DNA of 64,000 nt from Wyeomyia smithii. Its lineage: Eukaryota > Arthropoda > Insecta > Diptera > Culicidae. The position numbers were made by a program, and so were the translations under genes. The stretch is from NCBI RefSeq assembly GCF_029784165.1, contig NC_073696.1:157742223-157806222 (forward strand), given 5' to 3'. Under the pieces are notes generated by a model. It had not been told where the DNA came from and searched no databases. It was given only the letters and a program-made list of their open reading frames with translations. Position 1 is the first letter of the stretch; the number at the start of each line of letters is the position of its first letter. Shown here piece after piece: positions 31,619 to 42,780 of the stretch.

Positions 31619-31858
31619 ATGGGCAAGTCCCATTCTAAATCCGTCACCAACAATGGAGATCCGCAAGTGAGTGTACAAAATACTCTGGATCTCCATACGG
31701 ACTATCATACAGAGCACGAGTTTAAAATCAATCTAATCCTGTGCATTGTAGCCTGCCAGTTATTGATTGCGCTATATCAAATATATAAGCGTCACGCAAG
31801 GGCACAAGCAATAAAAATCGCACGATCGGTGGCGAACGTTAATGCGTTAAAGCGTTGA
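31619..31858 (+). CDS. Small leader protein of Gypsy-2 (myristoylation motif plus one membrane segment)
   Basis: 79 residues starting MGKSHSKSVTNNGDPQV. It is homologous to 22569-22805 of Gypsy-1: the same MGKxxSKS start, the same N-x-DPQV block, a single hydrophobic segment at about 37-55, then a basic stretch (KRHARAQ) and 'AIKIARSVANV'. It lies in the same place, between the 5' LTR and gag, and is still open although gag and pol of this element are ruined. Membrane anchoring is inferred from the motifs. The function is unknown. Confidence 0.65.
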   Translation: MGKSHSKSVTNNGDPQVSVQNTLDLHTDYHTEHEFKINLILCIVACQLLIALYQIYKRHARAQAIKIARSVANVNALKR

Positions 31859-31860
31859 AG

Positions 31861-32020
31861 CAACCTGGAGCGTGCGTCGGCAACCTGGAGAGTGCGTCGA
31901 CAACCTGAAGAGTGCGTCGGCAACCTGGAGCGTGCGTCGGCAACCTGGAGCGTGCGTCGGCAACCTGAAGAGTGCGTCGGCAACCTGGAGAGTGCGTCGG
32001 CAACCTGCAGCGTGCGTCGT
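31861..32020 (+). repeat. 20-bp tandem array, eight units
   Basis: Eight consecutive units of caacctggagcgtgcgtcgg with 1-2 changes each. It lies between the leader ORF and gag of Gypsy-2. Frames across it on both strands are by-products of the repeat. Confidence 0.9.
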
Positions 32021-32085
32021 GATAGAGCGCGCCCTTTTTTTCAGCAGCGGTGGTAACAACAGCAGCGGAACCAAGTAGGTTTAAT

Positions 32086-32224
<139 letters not shown>

Positions 32225-32270
32225 AATCCTCTAAAAATTATTATAACAATTATTATAACATGAATCCTCC

Positions 32271-33625
32271 ATGGAGCAAGTTCGATATGATGTTGAATGT
32301 CACTCAGCAGCATTAAACACCATATCAAACAATTTCGCAAAGGCTCCCCATAGAGTTTATAAGAAAAATTTCCTAATAGAAAAAAAAATTAAAGCCCTCC
32401 AAATATATCAGCAAATTCAAAAAACCTTAGTGGATCACGAAACGCTGTTTACAGACTCTGAATTAACATTTTTAGTGAAAGCTTTCCGACAAAAATATAA
32501 CGATATAGTGGTATTAATAGAGCTAAAACTACCATTTGCGAAAAGTAGCTTAAGTATCAGATCTGTTGCAATACATTACATTTTTTACACTAAATTAAAA
32601 AAGAAAACAAACCGAAAAAAGAATATCAATTCAATTATGGCTAAAGTAGACATTAGACTGGGCACCACACTCGTGCAAACGTACGACGGTGCTCCAGAGA
32701 ATTTAGAAGCGTTTATAGACGCTGTAAATTTTTTCAACGATACTGTGACAAACGATTTGGCAACGCCACTGCCCCACAAAAAGAGGCGGCTCAACTTACG
32801 GTATTACATTTCGTAAAGACGCGACTGGCGGGTGTTGCTCGTCAAGTGATTACTGATGCTATCAACCTAGAAGGTCTGTTAGATACATTAAAGCAACATT
32901 GTGAATCGAAAATTACATCCGATAATTTAACCGCAAAATTAAAAACACTCAAACAGAAAGATTCTACGGAAAATTTCTGTGACGAGATTGAAAAAGTCAC
33001 GTCACAGCTAAAATCTGTCTACATAAGGGAACGAATTCCAGTAGATAGGGCGCATGCTATGGCCACAAAAAGAGGTGTCGAAGCCCTCATTAATGGTATA
33101 AAATACGCAGAAACGAAAACCATCTTGAAATCTGGAACATTCAGCAAGATTGGTGATGCATTACAAAAGGTACTCGAAAATGACGTTCACGAAAAAGGAA
33201 ACCAATCCAATTCAAATGCACAAATATTTGTAGCAAGAAGTTGGCAACAACAAAATCGTGGGGAAAATTCAAGAAATTTTCCCAACGGTCGTGGGCATTT
33301 TGGACCCAACAGAAGAAATTATAATAATTTCCAAAGAAATGGAAATTATAACCATTTCGCGGAAACCACCAAGTAAGAGGTAATAATACTCACAGAGGAT
33401 ACCATCAAGGTAGAGGATTATATCATCAACGTGGACAATTTGCTCACAGAGGTCAATTCAATCCAAACATGTATCTTGCGCAGCATAACGGTGTGGTTTA
33501 CCAACCAGTTGCTCAACAAGGAATCCAGCAAATTCCAATCCTACCATCAAACCAACAACATATGCCACAGCCAAATAATGAAAATATCCACCCTTTAGGG
33601 GTACAGTTGGGGCAGCATATACAAT
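32271..33625 (+). pseudogene. Gypsy-2 Gag, broken
   Basis: The N-terminal part (32271-32816) resembles Gypsy-1 Gag: a charged helix region, then 'TLVQTYDGAPENLEAFIDAVN' near 32680. A frameshift near 32780 moves the core to the frame of 32820-33376 ('KAYIRERIP'-like and 'TILKSGTFSKIGDAL' blocks). The tail is rich in Asn, Gly and Arg, without zinc knuckles. After a further shift near 33376 it continues as a Gln/Asn-rich tail to about 33625. Confidence 0.75.
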
Positions 33626-33629
33626 AAAT

Positions 33630-34919
33630 GTGTCTGCCACCAACTACGTCCAGCTTACGGTTGATATGTCGGATGTGAAATTATCATTCATTGTAGATTG
33701 CGGATCCGATATATCAGTCGTCAAGTGTGGATTAGTAAACAAAACCCAAATTTACTATCCTTGCCAAAAACGCAATATAGTCGGTATTGGTCATGGAGAT
33801 GTAAAGACAATGGGTACAACTCAAACAAATGTGAAATTAAATGACTTTAAAATACCTCATATGTTTCACATAGTAAAAAACGATTTCCCGATTCCTACCG
33901 ATGGAATATTAGGAAGAGATTTCCTAGTAAAACACATATGTAACATAGATTATGACTCTTGGCTTCTCAATCTGACTCAAAATTTTGAAACAATTACAAT
34001 TCCCATAGTGAACAGGCAAGTCAACTCAAGTATCATACCAGCTAGGTGTGAGATAATTAAACAACTCGACAACATGAATATTTAGGAAGACAGTGTAATT
34101 TTCTCTGAAAAAATATACCCCGGAGTATTTTGTACAAATACTCTGGTAAACAAAAACAACTGTCACGTTAAAATTATAAATACTACAACTAAGGAAATTC
34201 AATTACCAGAAAACTTTTGCCCTAAATATGAATCCTTAGCAAATTTCTATTTTTGTTCTATTCAAAACAAAACGAACGAAGAAAATCTTAATGAACGAGC
34301 AAAGAAATTAAATAAGGAGCTTAAACTCGAAAGCAGTGAGCCTCTTATAAGAAATAAACTGGACAAACTTTGCAATGAATTTAATGACATATTTTCACTT
34401 CAAGGTGACTTGCTTTCAGAAAACAATTTATACAAACAAAGTATAACCCTCAATGACCCAAAACCAACTTATATAAAAAATTACAGATTACCGGAGTCTC
34501 AAAAACATGAAATAAATGAACAAGTACAAAAAATGCTAAATGAAGGGATAATTCAAAATTCGACCTCACCTTACAACTCGCCCATCTTACTTGTGCCAAA
34601 GAAAACAGATTCAAACGGAAGTAAGAAATGGCGACTTGTAATCGATTACCGACAGTTGAACAAAAAAATAACTCCAGACAAGTTTCCACTCCCACGGATA
34701 GATGAAATCCTAGATCAATTAGGTCGAGCAAGATACTTTTCTACACTTGACCTGATGTCTGGATTTCACCAAATCTCGTTGGACCGAAATTCTAAACAAT
34801 ACACAGCCTTCTCCTCTGATAAAGGTCATTTCGAATTTAATAGGCTACCTTTCGGTTTAAACATAAGTCCTAACTCATTTCAACGCATGATGTCCATCGC
34901 GTTGAGCGGTTTACCACCA
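33630..34919 (+). pseudogene. Gypsy-2 Pol: protease and N-terminal RT, truncated
   Basis: Protease-like region 33630-34085 has 'FIVDCGSDISVV' (Thr of the D-T/S-G motif replaced by Cys) and 'TDGILGRDFL'. A TAG at about 34083 interrupts the frame. RT 34410-34919 has 'WRLVIDYRQLNKKITPDKFPLPRIDEIL', shortened here to its first part, plus 'LDLMSGFHQISLD' and 'LPFGLNISPNSFQRMM'. It stops at '...LSGLPP', just before the catalytic YIDD segment, where foreign DNA begins. Confidence 0.85.
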
Positions 34920-35046
34920 CATTGCACAGTGGGGCGACTCCATACAAAGGCTGGCCAAGCAAAAAAAGTGTCGATAAATGCGACAAAAACTTGGTATTTA
35001 CATAATTTTGGGCGCTGAACACGAATTTGGCATCCATTTTTTGTTT

Positions 35047-35193
35047 GGGGCCGTCCACAAAGTACGAAAGCCAATTTTAATATTTTTTTGGCCTTTTTTT
35101 CCTTTTTTATAGAATTATATTATCTTTGACCACAAGTAGTGCCACCGGGCGTCCTTTCCATTGAAAAAAAAACGTAATTTATGGACGACCCCC
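35047..35193. mobile_element. Short inverted-repeat element (MITE), about 147 bp
   Basis: Left end ggggccgtccacaaagtacg; the right end read on the other strand is gggggtcgtccataaattac. These ends closely match each other and the 'ggggtcgtccataaattacg' termini I know from many insect nonautonomous DNA elements. The superfamily is not assigned. No coding capacity. Confidence 0.6.
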
Positions 35194-35239
35194 GAACCAA
35201 ACAAATTTTGCCTAAATATATATATTTTTTTAATAAACT

Positions 35240-35732
35240 AAAACAACATAAGTAATATAAACTAATTACAAATTGAAAAAATCATCAACAGCATCATCAT
35301 CTTTCGCTGTGATCGCTTAAATCTCGTGTTGAATTGTTTCCAGAAATTTTGAAGTTCATTATACTTATCAGCAGGAAAAATGTCTTTCGCTGCAATTTTC
35401 ATTTCTTCTAGTAATTTTCGATGTTTCATTGTTTCATATATATGTTATCTTCCTAATCCGGTTTCTATGGTTGAAAGAGGACATTTAAATACATGTATAA
35501 CACCATGAATTGACAACTTACTAGACATTGAATTAGGAGGTGCCGCTGAAGTTGAAGGCTCCATAATAAAATTCAACGAATTTATGAATTTGAAAACTAA
35601 GACACTGGAATGACACAACGTTCTAAATGAATACGAAAAGATGCGGAGGGCGACGACTGTTCTTTGTTTTTTTCTCATAAAGCAAAATGTGTGTTTTACT
35701 TTTGTATGCAAACGAGTGCGAAGCAAAAGCAA
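35240..35732 (-). pseudogene. Unrecognised decayed minus-strand coding remnant
   Basis: One frame contains 'MEPSTSAAPPNSMSSKLSIHG' (near 35560) and stops at 35445. Another continues with 'KHRKLLEEMKIAAKDIF' and 'ELQNFWKQFNTRFKRSQ' (near 35420-35310) and may end 'DDDAVDDFFNL' before an AT-rich tail. The pattern (Ser-rich start, helical Lys/Glu stretch, Trp-containing basic helix, acidic end) could be the end of a transposase or a host DNA-binding protein. I do not recognise the family. Confidence 0.3.
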
Positions 35733-36147
35733 TCTTCAAACGGGCTATTGTTGGCCGGAGTTTGATGGTATGAATTTGCTGCTAATATTTGACACTCCAA
35801 TCAGTTTAATGAATTTCATGATCATAAATTGAGAAGGGCTGAATGTTTTTAGTATTGTTTAAAACTTGCAGAAAGTGATAAAGTTTGAGATAATTAAAAT
35901 TTCAGATTTGTTTACTGTTTTCTTGTTTCACACTTATTTTATAACTTTTCATTGATAAATTTTGTGATTTTTGCCCAAATTTATATTTTATCCTTACGGA
36001 TTGAGTACGATATCATAAATTTTCATTAATGGGGTATCATGGTTATGATTAAAACTAATAGTAGCGGAGATCGACCGGAATAATTGTTACAGAGGTGGGA
36101 TGGCTTTCTCGGTCTTGAAGAAATTAAAACGACTAGATTTTGGTCAA

Positions 36148-36187
36148 CCTGACGTTTCGACCTTTGGTTTAGGCCTTTATCAAAGGA
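36148..36187 (-). ncRNA. Decayed hammerhead-ribozyme-like motif in PLE1a
   Basis: On the minus strand: CCT, TTGATAA, A, GGCC...GGTC (stem II), GAAACGTC, AGG. The layout is that of a type I hammerhead: stem I CCT/AGG, core, stem II, GAAA, self-complementary ACGT for stem III, cleavage after GTC. Core positions C3 and G8 are changed (TTGATAA instead of CTGATGA), so self-cleavage is probably lost. Hammerhead motifs are known in Penelope-like elements. Confidence 0.5.
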
Positions 36188-36453
36188 TACTATGGATAAA
36201 AATGACATAATTACATGTAGGTACTAACTAGCAACACAAAGCTTTAAACTTACACACTAGTTTGCCGTTTTTCGTTTCTTAAACATTTAACACTGATTCT
36301 TGAAGGTTTCGCGTCAATTATTTGTCAATGCATAATTAGTCTTAACTTGTCTAATGTCTAATAAATATCGGGAAAAAAACGGGAAAAAATATAGTTTGAC
36401 TTGGCGGAAAACTAAAACTGTATCGGGTTTTTCAAAATGGGGAGTGAGATGCT

Positions 36454-38609
36454 TTATGGTTGATGTGATTGAGTATCTGTGGTGCTATAATCTGGGCTAT
36501 TTGTTGGTCTGTTATTATTGAGAGTGATCTGTGATCTGCGAGAGGTGGTGTTTTGGTATGTGTGAAGAATGCCTGCGTAAGTGGTGTTGAGGTTTTCTAC
36601 ATCTGTTCTGAAGTTAACTGTGTTTGGTGTGTTCTGGATATGACACATTTTAAGTATTGGTAGATCAGAAGCTTTGTAACTGCGGTCTATTATTTTGGTT
36701 TTGCTGAGGTTGAATGTGTGTTCATGATCGGTCATGTGTTGTGTGAGAGCTGTTCGTTGTTCGCTGGACTGGTATGGGGATGCAAGCAATTTGTTGACAT
36801 TGGATTTGTGTCCACTGATTCTTGTCTTCAATTGATTTTTTGTCATCCCTATATATGATTTGGCACAATCGTTGCAGGGAATCGAATAGATAACATTGCT
36901 GTGTTGTAGTGGTTCTATTGGATCTGTCACTGGTCCTAACAGATTTCTCGTTGTTTTGATGGTTTTTAAAGCTATCTTAACTAGGGGATAGTCTTTTTTC
37001 AGGATGCTAATTAGAATGGAGCTGAGTGTCGGAATGTTGACCATGGTGCGGTAGGTAATTTCAGGAACGACGTTGTCTCCCGGTGTGCTGTTGGTGGTTG
37101 GTGTTGCAGGTGCAGTTATCAGTTGTTTGATGCTATTAGTGAGGCGGTTTATCAGAGCGGATGGATAGCTGTTGCGGCGGAGATGTTGAAAGATGATGTG
37201 TTTTTGTTGTGTTATGCTGCTGTTGGTGGTCAGACTGGTGACGCGATGAATGAAGTTAGTTGCGACGTTTATCTTCATTGCGAGTGGGTGGAACGAATGG
37301 TAATTGAGCAGACGTCCAGATGCTATTGGTTTCGAATACCATTCTGTGCTGAGTGTTTGATTGGCGGAGTGAATGATTTTCGTGTCCAGGTACGGTAGGC
37401 TTCCATTGGATTCTTCTTCCATCGTGAATTGTAGGTTAGGATGAAACTCGATGAACTTGCAGAGAGTGTTTTGGGTTTCATGTTGTGGGAGAGCTAGTAT
37501 CAGATCATCTACGTATTTTTTGAGGACTGGTGGAACGAAACTGAGTATTTTAGTTGTATTGCATAAAAGGTCCTCCATCACCATGTCGGCAAGAATTGGC
37601 GATAAGGGGCTCCCCATGGCGGTACCCCTCTGTTGCAAATAAAATTTCCCTCTGAACTGGAAATAGCTACCTTCCAGGCAAAATTCGGTCATTTCCAGAA
37701 AAAGATCCAAATCTATGTGAGTGTTTTCGCTTATGCTGGGCCAACGGTCTTTGATGGTTTGTAATATGAGATCTTGGGGCACGTTTGTATACAATGAAAC
37801 GACATCGAATGATACGAGAACGTGATTCGGAGGAAGCGTGATCGTATTGATATATCTCGTGAACTCGAAGCTATCGGTTATGTTGTACTCGCTTGTGAAT
37901 GCTTTCTGTAGTATGCTGGCAATGTATTTGGAAAGCGCGTATGTGGGGGCGGTGATGTTGGGGACAACGGGGCGAAGCGGCAGGTCGGCTTTGTGAGCCT
38001 TTGGCTGATCGTATATACGAGGACAAATGGCTGTGTAGGTGCGAAGGCGGGCGGCGGTGGATGGGTCGACTATCTTTAAGTTGAGCAGTTTACTTACGAG
38101 GGAGTTGTTTTTCCGTTGAAGCGTTGCGGTGGGATCTTTGTTCGTATTTTTGTACGTCGGATTATCCAATAAATCTTGCATCTTCTGGTCGTATTCTGCA
38201 GTGTACATGACACCATCCGTTTTCCTTTATCGGATTCTAGTACGCATACTTCTGGGTGTTCTTGAAGAAACTTTTTTGTGGTTTTGGCGGCGTTGCGGCA
38301 GAATTGGCTCAGTGGGTCTTTGTTATGTTGACATTTTGATCGAGACAGAAAGTTTTGTATTTTCGTTGTAGGCGGGTAGTGCATCCGATAGCGCACTGGC
38401 TTTGATCATTAAGCGTTCGATCTTGGATTCAGTTTTTCTCCGCAGTTGCCTTTCCTTAGACTCTGCAGATTGGGTTTGAGTTACAAAAAATCTGGAGGCG
38501 AAAGTATTGTTAGTATCACCGATTTCTATATTGATTTTGACGTTTTGCAGGTTTTTCTTGAGGATGCCTATTTTGTAAAAGGTGTGCTGGATTTCAATGA
38601 TTTCAACTT
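36454..38609 (-). pseudogene. PLE1a polyprotein (Penelope RT and GIY-YIG endonuclease), frameshifted near its start
   Basis: The main frame of 584 residues (38208 to 36454) has RT motifs 'FDVVSLYTNVP' (near 37795), 'GTAMGSPLSPILADMVME' (near 37610) and catalytic 'YVDD' (near 37505). The C-terminal GIY-YIG domain is 'VIYSIPCNDCAKSYIGMT' (near 36870) with 'RISGHKSN'. Upstream, 'VCVLESDKGKRM' and 'CQHNKDPLSQFCRNAAK' lie in another frame because of a one-base loss near 38212, with a second shift near 38365. The N-terminal coiled part extends to 38609. Penelope-like elements use this single protein to nick DNA and copy their RNA. Confidence 0.88.
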
Positions 38610-40130
38610 TTTGTCTCGATCAAAATGTCAACATAACAAAGACCCACTGAGCCAATTCTGCCGCAACGCCGCCAAAACCACAAAAAAGTTTCTTCAAGAA
38701 CACCCAGAAGTATGCGTACTAGAATCCGATAAAGGAAAACGGATGCTCGTCATGTACACTGCAGAATACGACCAGAAGATGCAAGATTTATTGGATAATC
38801 CGACGTACAAAAATACGAACAAAGATCCCACCGCAACGCTTCAACGGAAAAACAACTCCCTCTTAAGTAAACTGCTCAACTTAAAGATAGTCGACCCATC
38901 CACCGCCGCCCGCCTTCACACCTACACAGCCATTTGTCCTCGTATATACGGTCAGCCAAAGGCTCACAAAGCCGACCTGCCGCTTCGCCCCGTTGTCCCC
39001 AACATCACCGCCCCCACATACGCGCTTTCCAAATACATTGCCAGCATACTACAGAAAGCATTCACAAGCGAGTACAACATAACCGATAGCTACGAGTTCA
39101 CGAGATATATCAATAGATCACGCTTCCTCCGAATCACGTTCTCGTATCATTCGATGTCATTTCATTGTATACAAACGTGCCCCAAGATCTCATATTACAA
39201 ACCATCAAAGACCGTTGGCCCAGCATAAGCGAAAACACTCACATAGATTTGGATCTTTTTCTGGAAATGACCGAATTTTGCCTGAAAGGTAGCTATTTCC
39301 AGTTCAGAGGGAAATTTTATTTGCAACAGAGGGGTACCGCCATGGGGAGCCCCTTATCGCCAATTCTTGCCGGCATGGTGATGGAGGACCTTTTATGCAA
39401 TACAACTAAAATACTCAGTTTCGTTCCACCAGTCCTCAAAAAATACGTAGATGATCTGATACTAGCTCTCCCACAACATGAAACCCAAAACACTCTCTGC
39501 AAGTTCAATGAGTTTCATCCTAACCTACAATTCACGATGGAAGAAGAATCCAATGGAAGCCTACCGTACCTGGACACGAAAATCATTCACTCCGCCAATC
39601 AAACACTCAGCACAGAATGGTATTCGAAACCAATAGCATCTGGACGTCTGCTCAATTACCATTCGTTCCACCCACTCGCAATGAAGATAAACGTCGCAAC
39701 TAACTTCATTCATCGCGTCGCCAGTCTGACCACCAACAGCAGCATAACAAAACAAAAACACATCATCTTTCAACATCTCCGCCGCAACAGCTATCCATCC
39801 GCTCTGATAAACCGCCTCACTAATAGCATCAAACAACCGATAACTGCACCTGCAACACCAACCACCAACAGCACACCGGGAGACAACGTCGTTCCTGAAA
39901 TTACCTACCGCACCATGGTCAACATTCCGACACTCAGCTCCATTCTAATTAGCATCCTGAAAAAAGACTATCCCCTAGTTAAGATAGCTTTAAAAACCAT
40001 CAAAACAACGAGAAATCTGTTAGGACCAGTGACAGATCCAATAGAACCACTACAACACAGCAATGTTATCTATTCGATTCCCTGCAACGATTGTGCCAAA
40101 TCATATATAGGGATGATAAAAAATCAATTG
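38610..40130 (+). pseudogene. PLE1b polyprotein, RT part
   Basis: Frame from 38610 with 'CQHNKDPLSQFCRNAAK', 'VLESDKGKRMLVMYT', then RT. A one-base loss near 39113 ('caatagatc' versus 'caatacgatc' in PLE1a) shifts the frame. From 39165 it continues with 'MYTNVPQDLILQ', 'GTAMGSPLSPILAGMVME' and 'YVDD' (near 39445). It reaches the start of GIY-YIG ('VIYSIPCNDCAKSYIGM') where PLE2 is inserted. The rest of the protein is at 43193-43566. Confidence 0.85.
40119..40130. repeat. Target-site duplication of the PLE2 block, left copy
   Basis: aaaaatcaattg, repeated at 43181-43192. Joining the flanks restores the PLE1 order (…MxKNQL-KTRISGHKS). Confidence 0.75.
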
Positions 40131-40192
40131 ATTGCTTCTTGTGATCGACAGTTTTCGGCGGAGTAAATAAATTAAACTACATTTGCCAGTTT

Positions 40193-40240
40193 GTCCGTAC
40201 GTTTCGAGTTACTACTGGCTTTCACTCATCATCAGCGGAC
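40193..40240 (-). ncRNA. Hammerhead-ribozyme motif in PLE2, minus copy
   Basis: The minus strand reads GTCCG, CTGATGA, T, GAGT...ACTC, GAAACGTA, CGGAC. Stem I GTCCG/CGGAC is perfect, and the core CTGATGA and GAAA are intact. Stem II is GAGT/ACTC with one extra base before it, as also seen in PLE1. Stem III would be the self-complementary ACGT, which suggests action as a dimer. The predicted cleavage is after GTA. Confidence 0.7.
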
Positions 40241-40499
40241 TCTAAAATTAACTTTATTTAATATACATTCAGAACAAAAACACAAAATTCAAACATACAA
40301 ACTTTACGACTTACTGTACACACCACAACTTCTGTTTTGTTTTCGGTTATCTAATTTTCTTCCTTTTCCTGTTTTTAGTTTGCAAATTATAGGGTTGTAT
40401 GCAGCTTTGAAAATTATAGAGTCTTTTTGTTTGTTAACAACGTCATCATCTCCTCTAACTTTAATATGAAATGTTTCAGCTATTAGTCTTGTATTGTGC

Positions 40500-40961
40500 T
40501 TAGATACCTTTTCTAATTTTAGTTTTGTCGAAATCAAACTTATGCCCTGTTTCTAAAGTATGTTGGGCTAAGCCTGTGCCTCCGATGTTTTTCGTCTTAA
40601 TATTATATTTGTGTTGTTCCAATCTCTTATACAAAAACTGGCTCGTTTCTCCGATATATGATTTGTTACATTGACCACAGTTAATCTCATATACCACGTT
40701 TGTGTTTTTGTCTTTTGGAATTTTGTCTTTAGTTTTTGTGAACAATATGTTTTTAATTTTGTCAAGTGGCCTATAAGCAACATCAATCCCAAATTGTTTT
40801 AGGTACCTAGCTAGTTTTTCTCCTAAGCCTGTTATGTATGGTATAGTGACAAAGCGTTCATTCTTAATTACATTTGGTTTTTCCAGACTGTTGTACATTT
40901 TATGCAATATTTGCTTTATAACATTTTTTACAAAGAAAACAGGATAATTATTTTTATTCAT
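40500..40961 (-). pseudogene. PLE2 GIY-YIG endonuclease region, minus copy
   Basis: A frame of 153 residues from the ATG at 40961 (MNKNNYPVFFVKNVIKQ) with 'VVYEINCGQCNKSYIGETSQ' and 'RLEQHKYN'. This is the GIY-YIG core of Penelope-like elements, here with the usual Cys pair before Y-I-G. It is out of frame with the RT part (stop at 40961) because of an A-run length change at the junction. The plus copy (42304-42780) is nearly identical. Confidence 0.85.
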
Positions 40962-42290
40962 TATTTTTTGACAACTTCTAAAGCTTTCTGTCTTAGGTCA
41001 GCATCGGTTAGTTTTAGAGCTCTATCTACTACAGCTATCACTGTGTTTTTCTTGTGACAGAAAGGGCTGTCCGATTTGAAGTCCAGATACCTACCGTCTG
41101 GATCTTTGGGGAACCATTCAGTCGATATCTTTCCATGGCTTTTTCGTAGGATAGTGTCTAAAAACTTCAGCTTCCCTTCTGCTTCCATTTCGATTGTGAA
41201 CTGCAGTCTAGGGTGAAAACTAATGAACACTGCAAGAATTTCATCTGTGTTTTCGCGTTTAGCACCCATCAAGCAGTCATCCACGTAGCGCCTAAAGAAA
41301 TCCGGTTTTATACCTCGTGCTTGCAGTTCTTCTAGAGCCGCACTTTCAATTCGCTCCAAAACGATGTTCGCTACCACAGGAAACAAAGGTGATCCCATTG
41401 GAATTCCAAACTTCTGTTTATAAAAACTGTTGTTGTATTGGAAGAAAGTGGATTTCAATACATTTTTCAACATTTCCAAAAATGAACATTTTTCGATAGA
41501 GGTATAATTTTCTATTTCATCCCAACGACGGTCAACAGATTCTATCGCGAAGTCAACTGGTACATTTGTAAACAGCGATACTACATCCAGGGAGAAAAGT
41601 ATTGTATCCGAATGTAGCTCTTGTTTGCGTACATCATTCACAAACTGAAAACTGTTCACTATATGGTGCGGCGTTTTTCCCACGACATTGTTTAAAACAT
41701 TTGACAGGTACTTTGCCATTTTATAGGTCGCTGTTCCGATGGTCGACACAATTATCCTCAATGGTCTTCCATCCTTGTGGGTCTTTGGTAAACCGTATAC
41801 ACGAGGTGGGTTGCAATTGAACAGCTTCAGTTTCATCTTTTGCGATTTATCTATGAAGCCTTTATCTTACCACTCGTCAATCTTTAAGTTGATCCTCTTC
41901 AGAGTAACAGCTGTGGGATCTCTTATCAATCGTTCATACGTTTTTTCGTCATTGATCAATGATTCCATTTTACTGTCGTACTCATCTCGATCCATGACTA
42001 CAATCGTTTTGCCTTTATCAGCTTTCGTTACGATGATTTCGCTATGCGATTTTAAAAACCGCCTAGATTCATGCAAATCTTTTCTCAACCACTCATTCCG
42101 GTCGTGGAAAGGTTGCTTCGTAAAATTGATATGATTGACAAGCGCATTTGATACATCATTTCGGATGATATCTGCTTCTGGAATGTTTTGTATTACACCT
42201 TCTATCTCGGAAAGTACCTGGACATATGAAGCATCATGCGGATTGGTAATATTGAAACCACAACCCAAGCTAAGGGAACGGGTTAAACAG
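40961..42290 (-). pseudogene. PLE2 reverse transcriptase region, minus copy
   Basis: The N-terminal frame (about 42285-41867) includes 'IIVTKADKGKTIVVMDRDEY' near 42000, the conserved Penelope motif before RT. An in-frame TAA near 41866 follows 'KIDEW'. RT (41836-40961) has 'GLPKTHKDGRPLRIIV', 'SLDVVSLFTNVPVD', 'GIPMGSPLFPVVANIV' and catalytic 'RRYVDD' near 41285. It ends 'ALEVVKK' at the junction with the endonuclease frame. The first ~8 residues of the N-terminal frame as read from 42310 cross into the opposite copy and are not real. Confidence 0.85.
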
Positions 42291-42780
42291 AAAGCTTTAG
42301 AAGTTGTCAAAAAGAATAATGAATAAAAATAATTATCCTGTTTTCTTTGTAAAAAATGTTATAAAGCAAAGATTGCATAAAATGTACAACAGTCTGGAAA
42401 AACCAAATGTAATTGAGAATGAACGCTTTGTCACTATACCGTACATAACAGGCTTAGGAGAAAAACTAGCTAGGTACCTAAAACAATTTGGGATTGATGT
42501 TGCTTATAGGCCACTTGACAAAATTAAAAACATATTGTTCACAAAAACTAAAGACAAAATTCCAAAAGACAAAAACACAAACGTGGTATATGAGATTAAC
42601 TGTGGTCAATGTAACAAATCATATATCGGAGAAACGAGCCAGTTTTTGTATAAGAGATTGGAACAACACAAATATAATATTAAGACGAAAAACATCGGAG
42701 GCACAGGCTTAGCCCAACATACTTTAGAAACAGGGCATAAGTTTGATTTCGACAAAACTAAAATTAGAAAAGGTATCTAA
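42286..42780 (+). pseudogene. PLE2 plus copy: RT end and GIY-YIG endonuclease
   Basis: It starts within the RT C-terminus ('VKQKALEVVKKNNE') and runs into 'IMNKNNYPVFFVKNVIKQ' and the GIY-YIG core 'VVYEINCGQCNKSYIGET', ending 'FDKTKIRKGI'. RT and endonuclease frames again disagree at the A-run, with a different length from the minus copy. Confidence 0.8.

Larger units (their letters stand above)
34920..36088. other. Unassigned inserted DNA with a small MITE and a decayed minus-strand frame
   Basis: Foreign sequence begins abruptly at 'cacattgcacagtggggcg' in Gypsy-2 RT. It includes a short inverted-repeat element (35047-35193) and a minus-strand frame (about 35732 to 35240) that I cannot name. 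An AT-rich flank follows up to the Penelope block. Its far end relative to Gypsy-2 is unclear, because RT sequence is missing on the other side. Confidence 0.4.
36089..38609 (-). mobile_element. Penelope-like element copy PLE1a (minus)
   Basis: It holds a Penelope-type RT and GIY-YIG endonuclease and a 3' noncoding region with a hammerhead-like motif (36148-36187). Its 5' side abuts PLE1b in head-to-head orientation at about 38609/38610, so the two copies form a large inverted repeat. The 3' end (36089) matches the 3' end of PLE1b (43932). Confidence 0.85.

Noticed and set aside
31861..32020. CRISPR-like array of short repeats
   Set aside because: The units are contiguous without spacers, and the setting is a eukaryotic retrotransposon.
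31792..32078. Three frames of about 63-75 residues on both strands with regular repeats
   Set aside because: They are by-products of the 20-bp tandem array, whose unit length is not a multiple of three, so the frames merely cycle.
37123..37398. Frame complementary to PLE1a, also seen at 39561-39836
   Set aside because: It is the antisense shadow of the Penelope RT in both copies.
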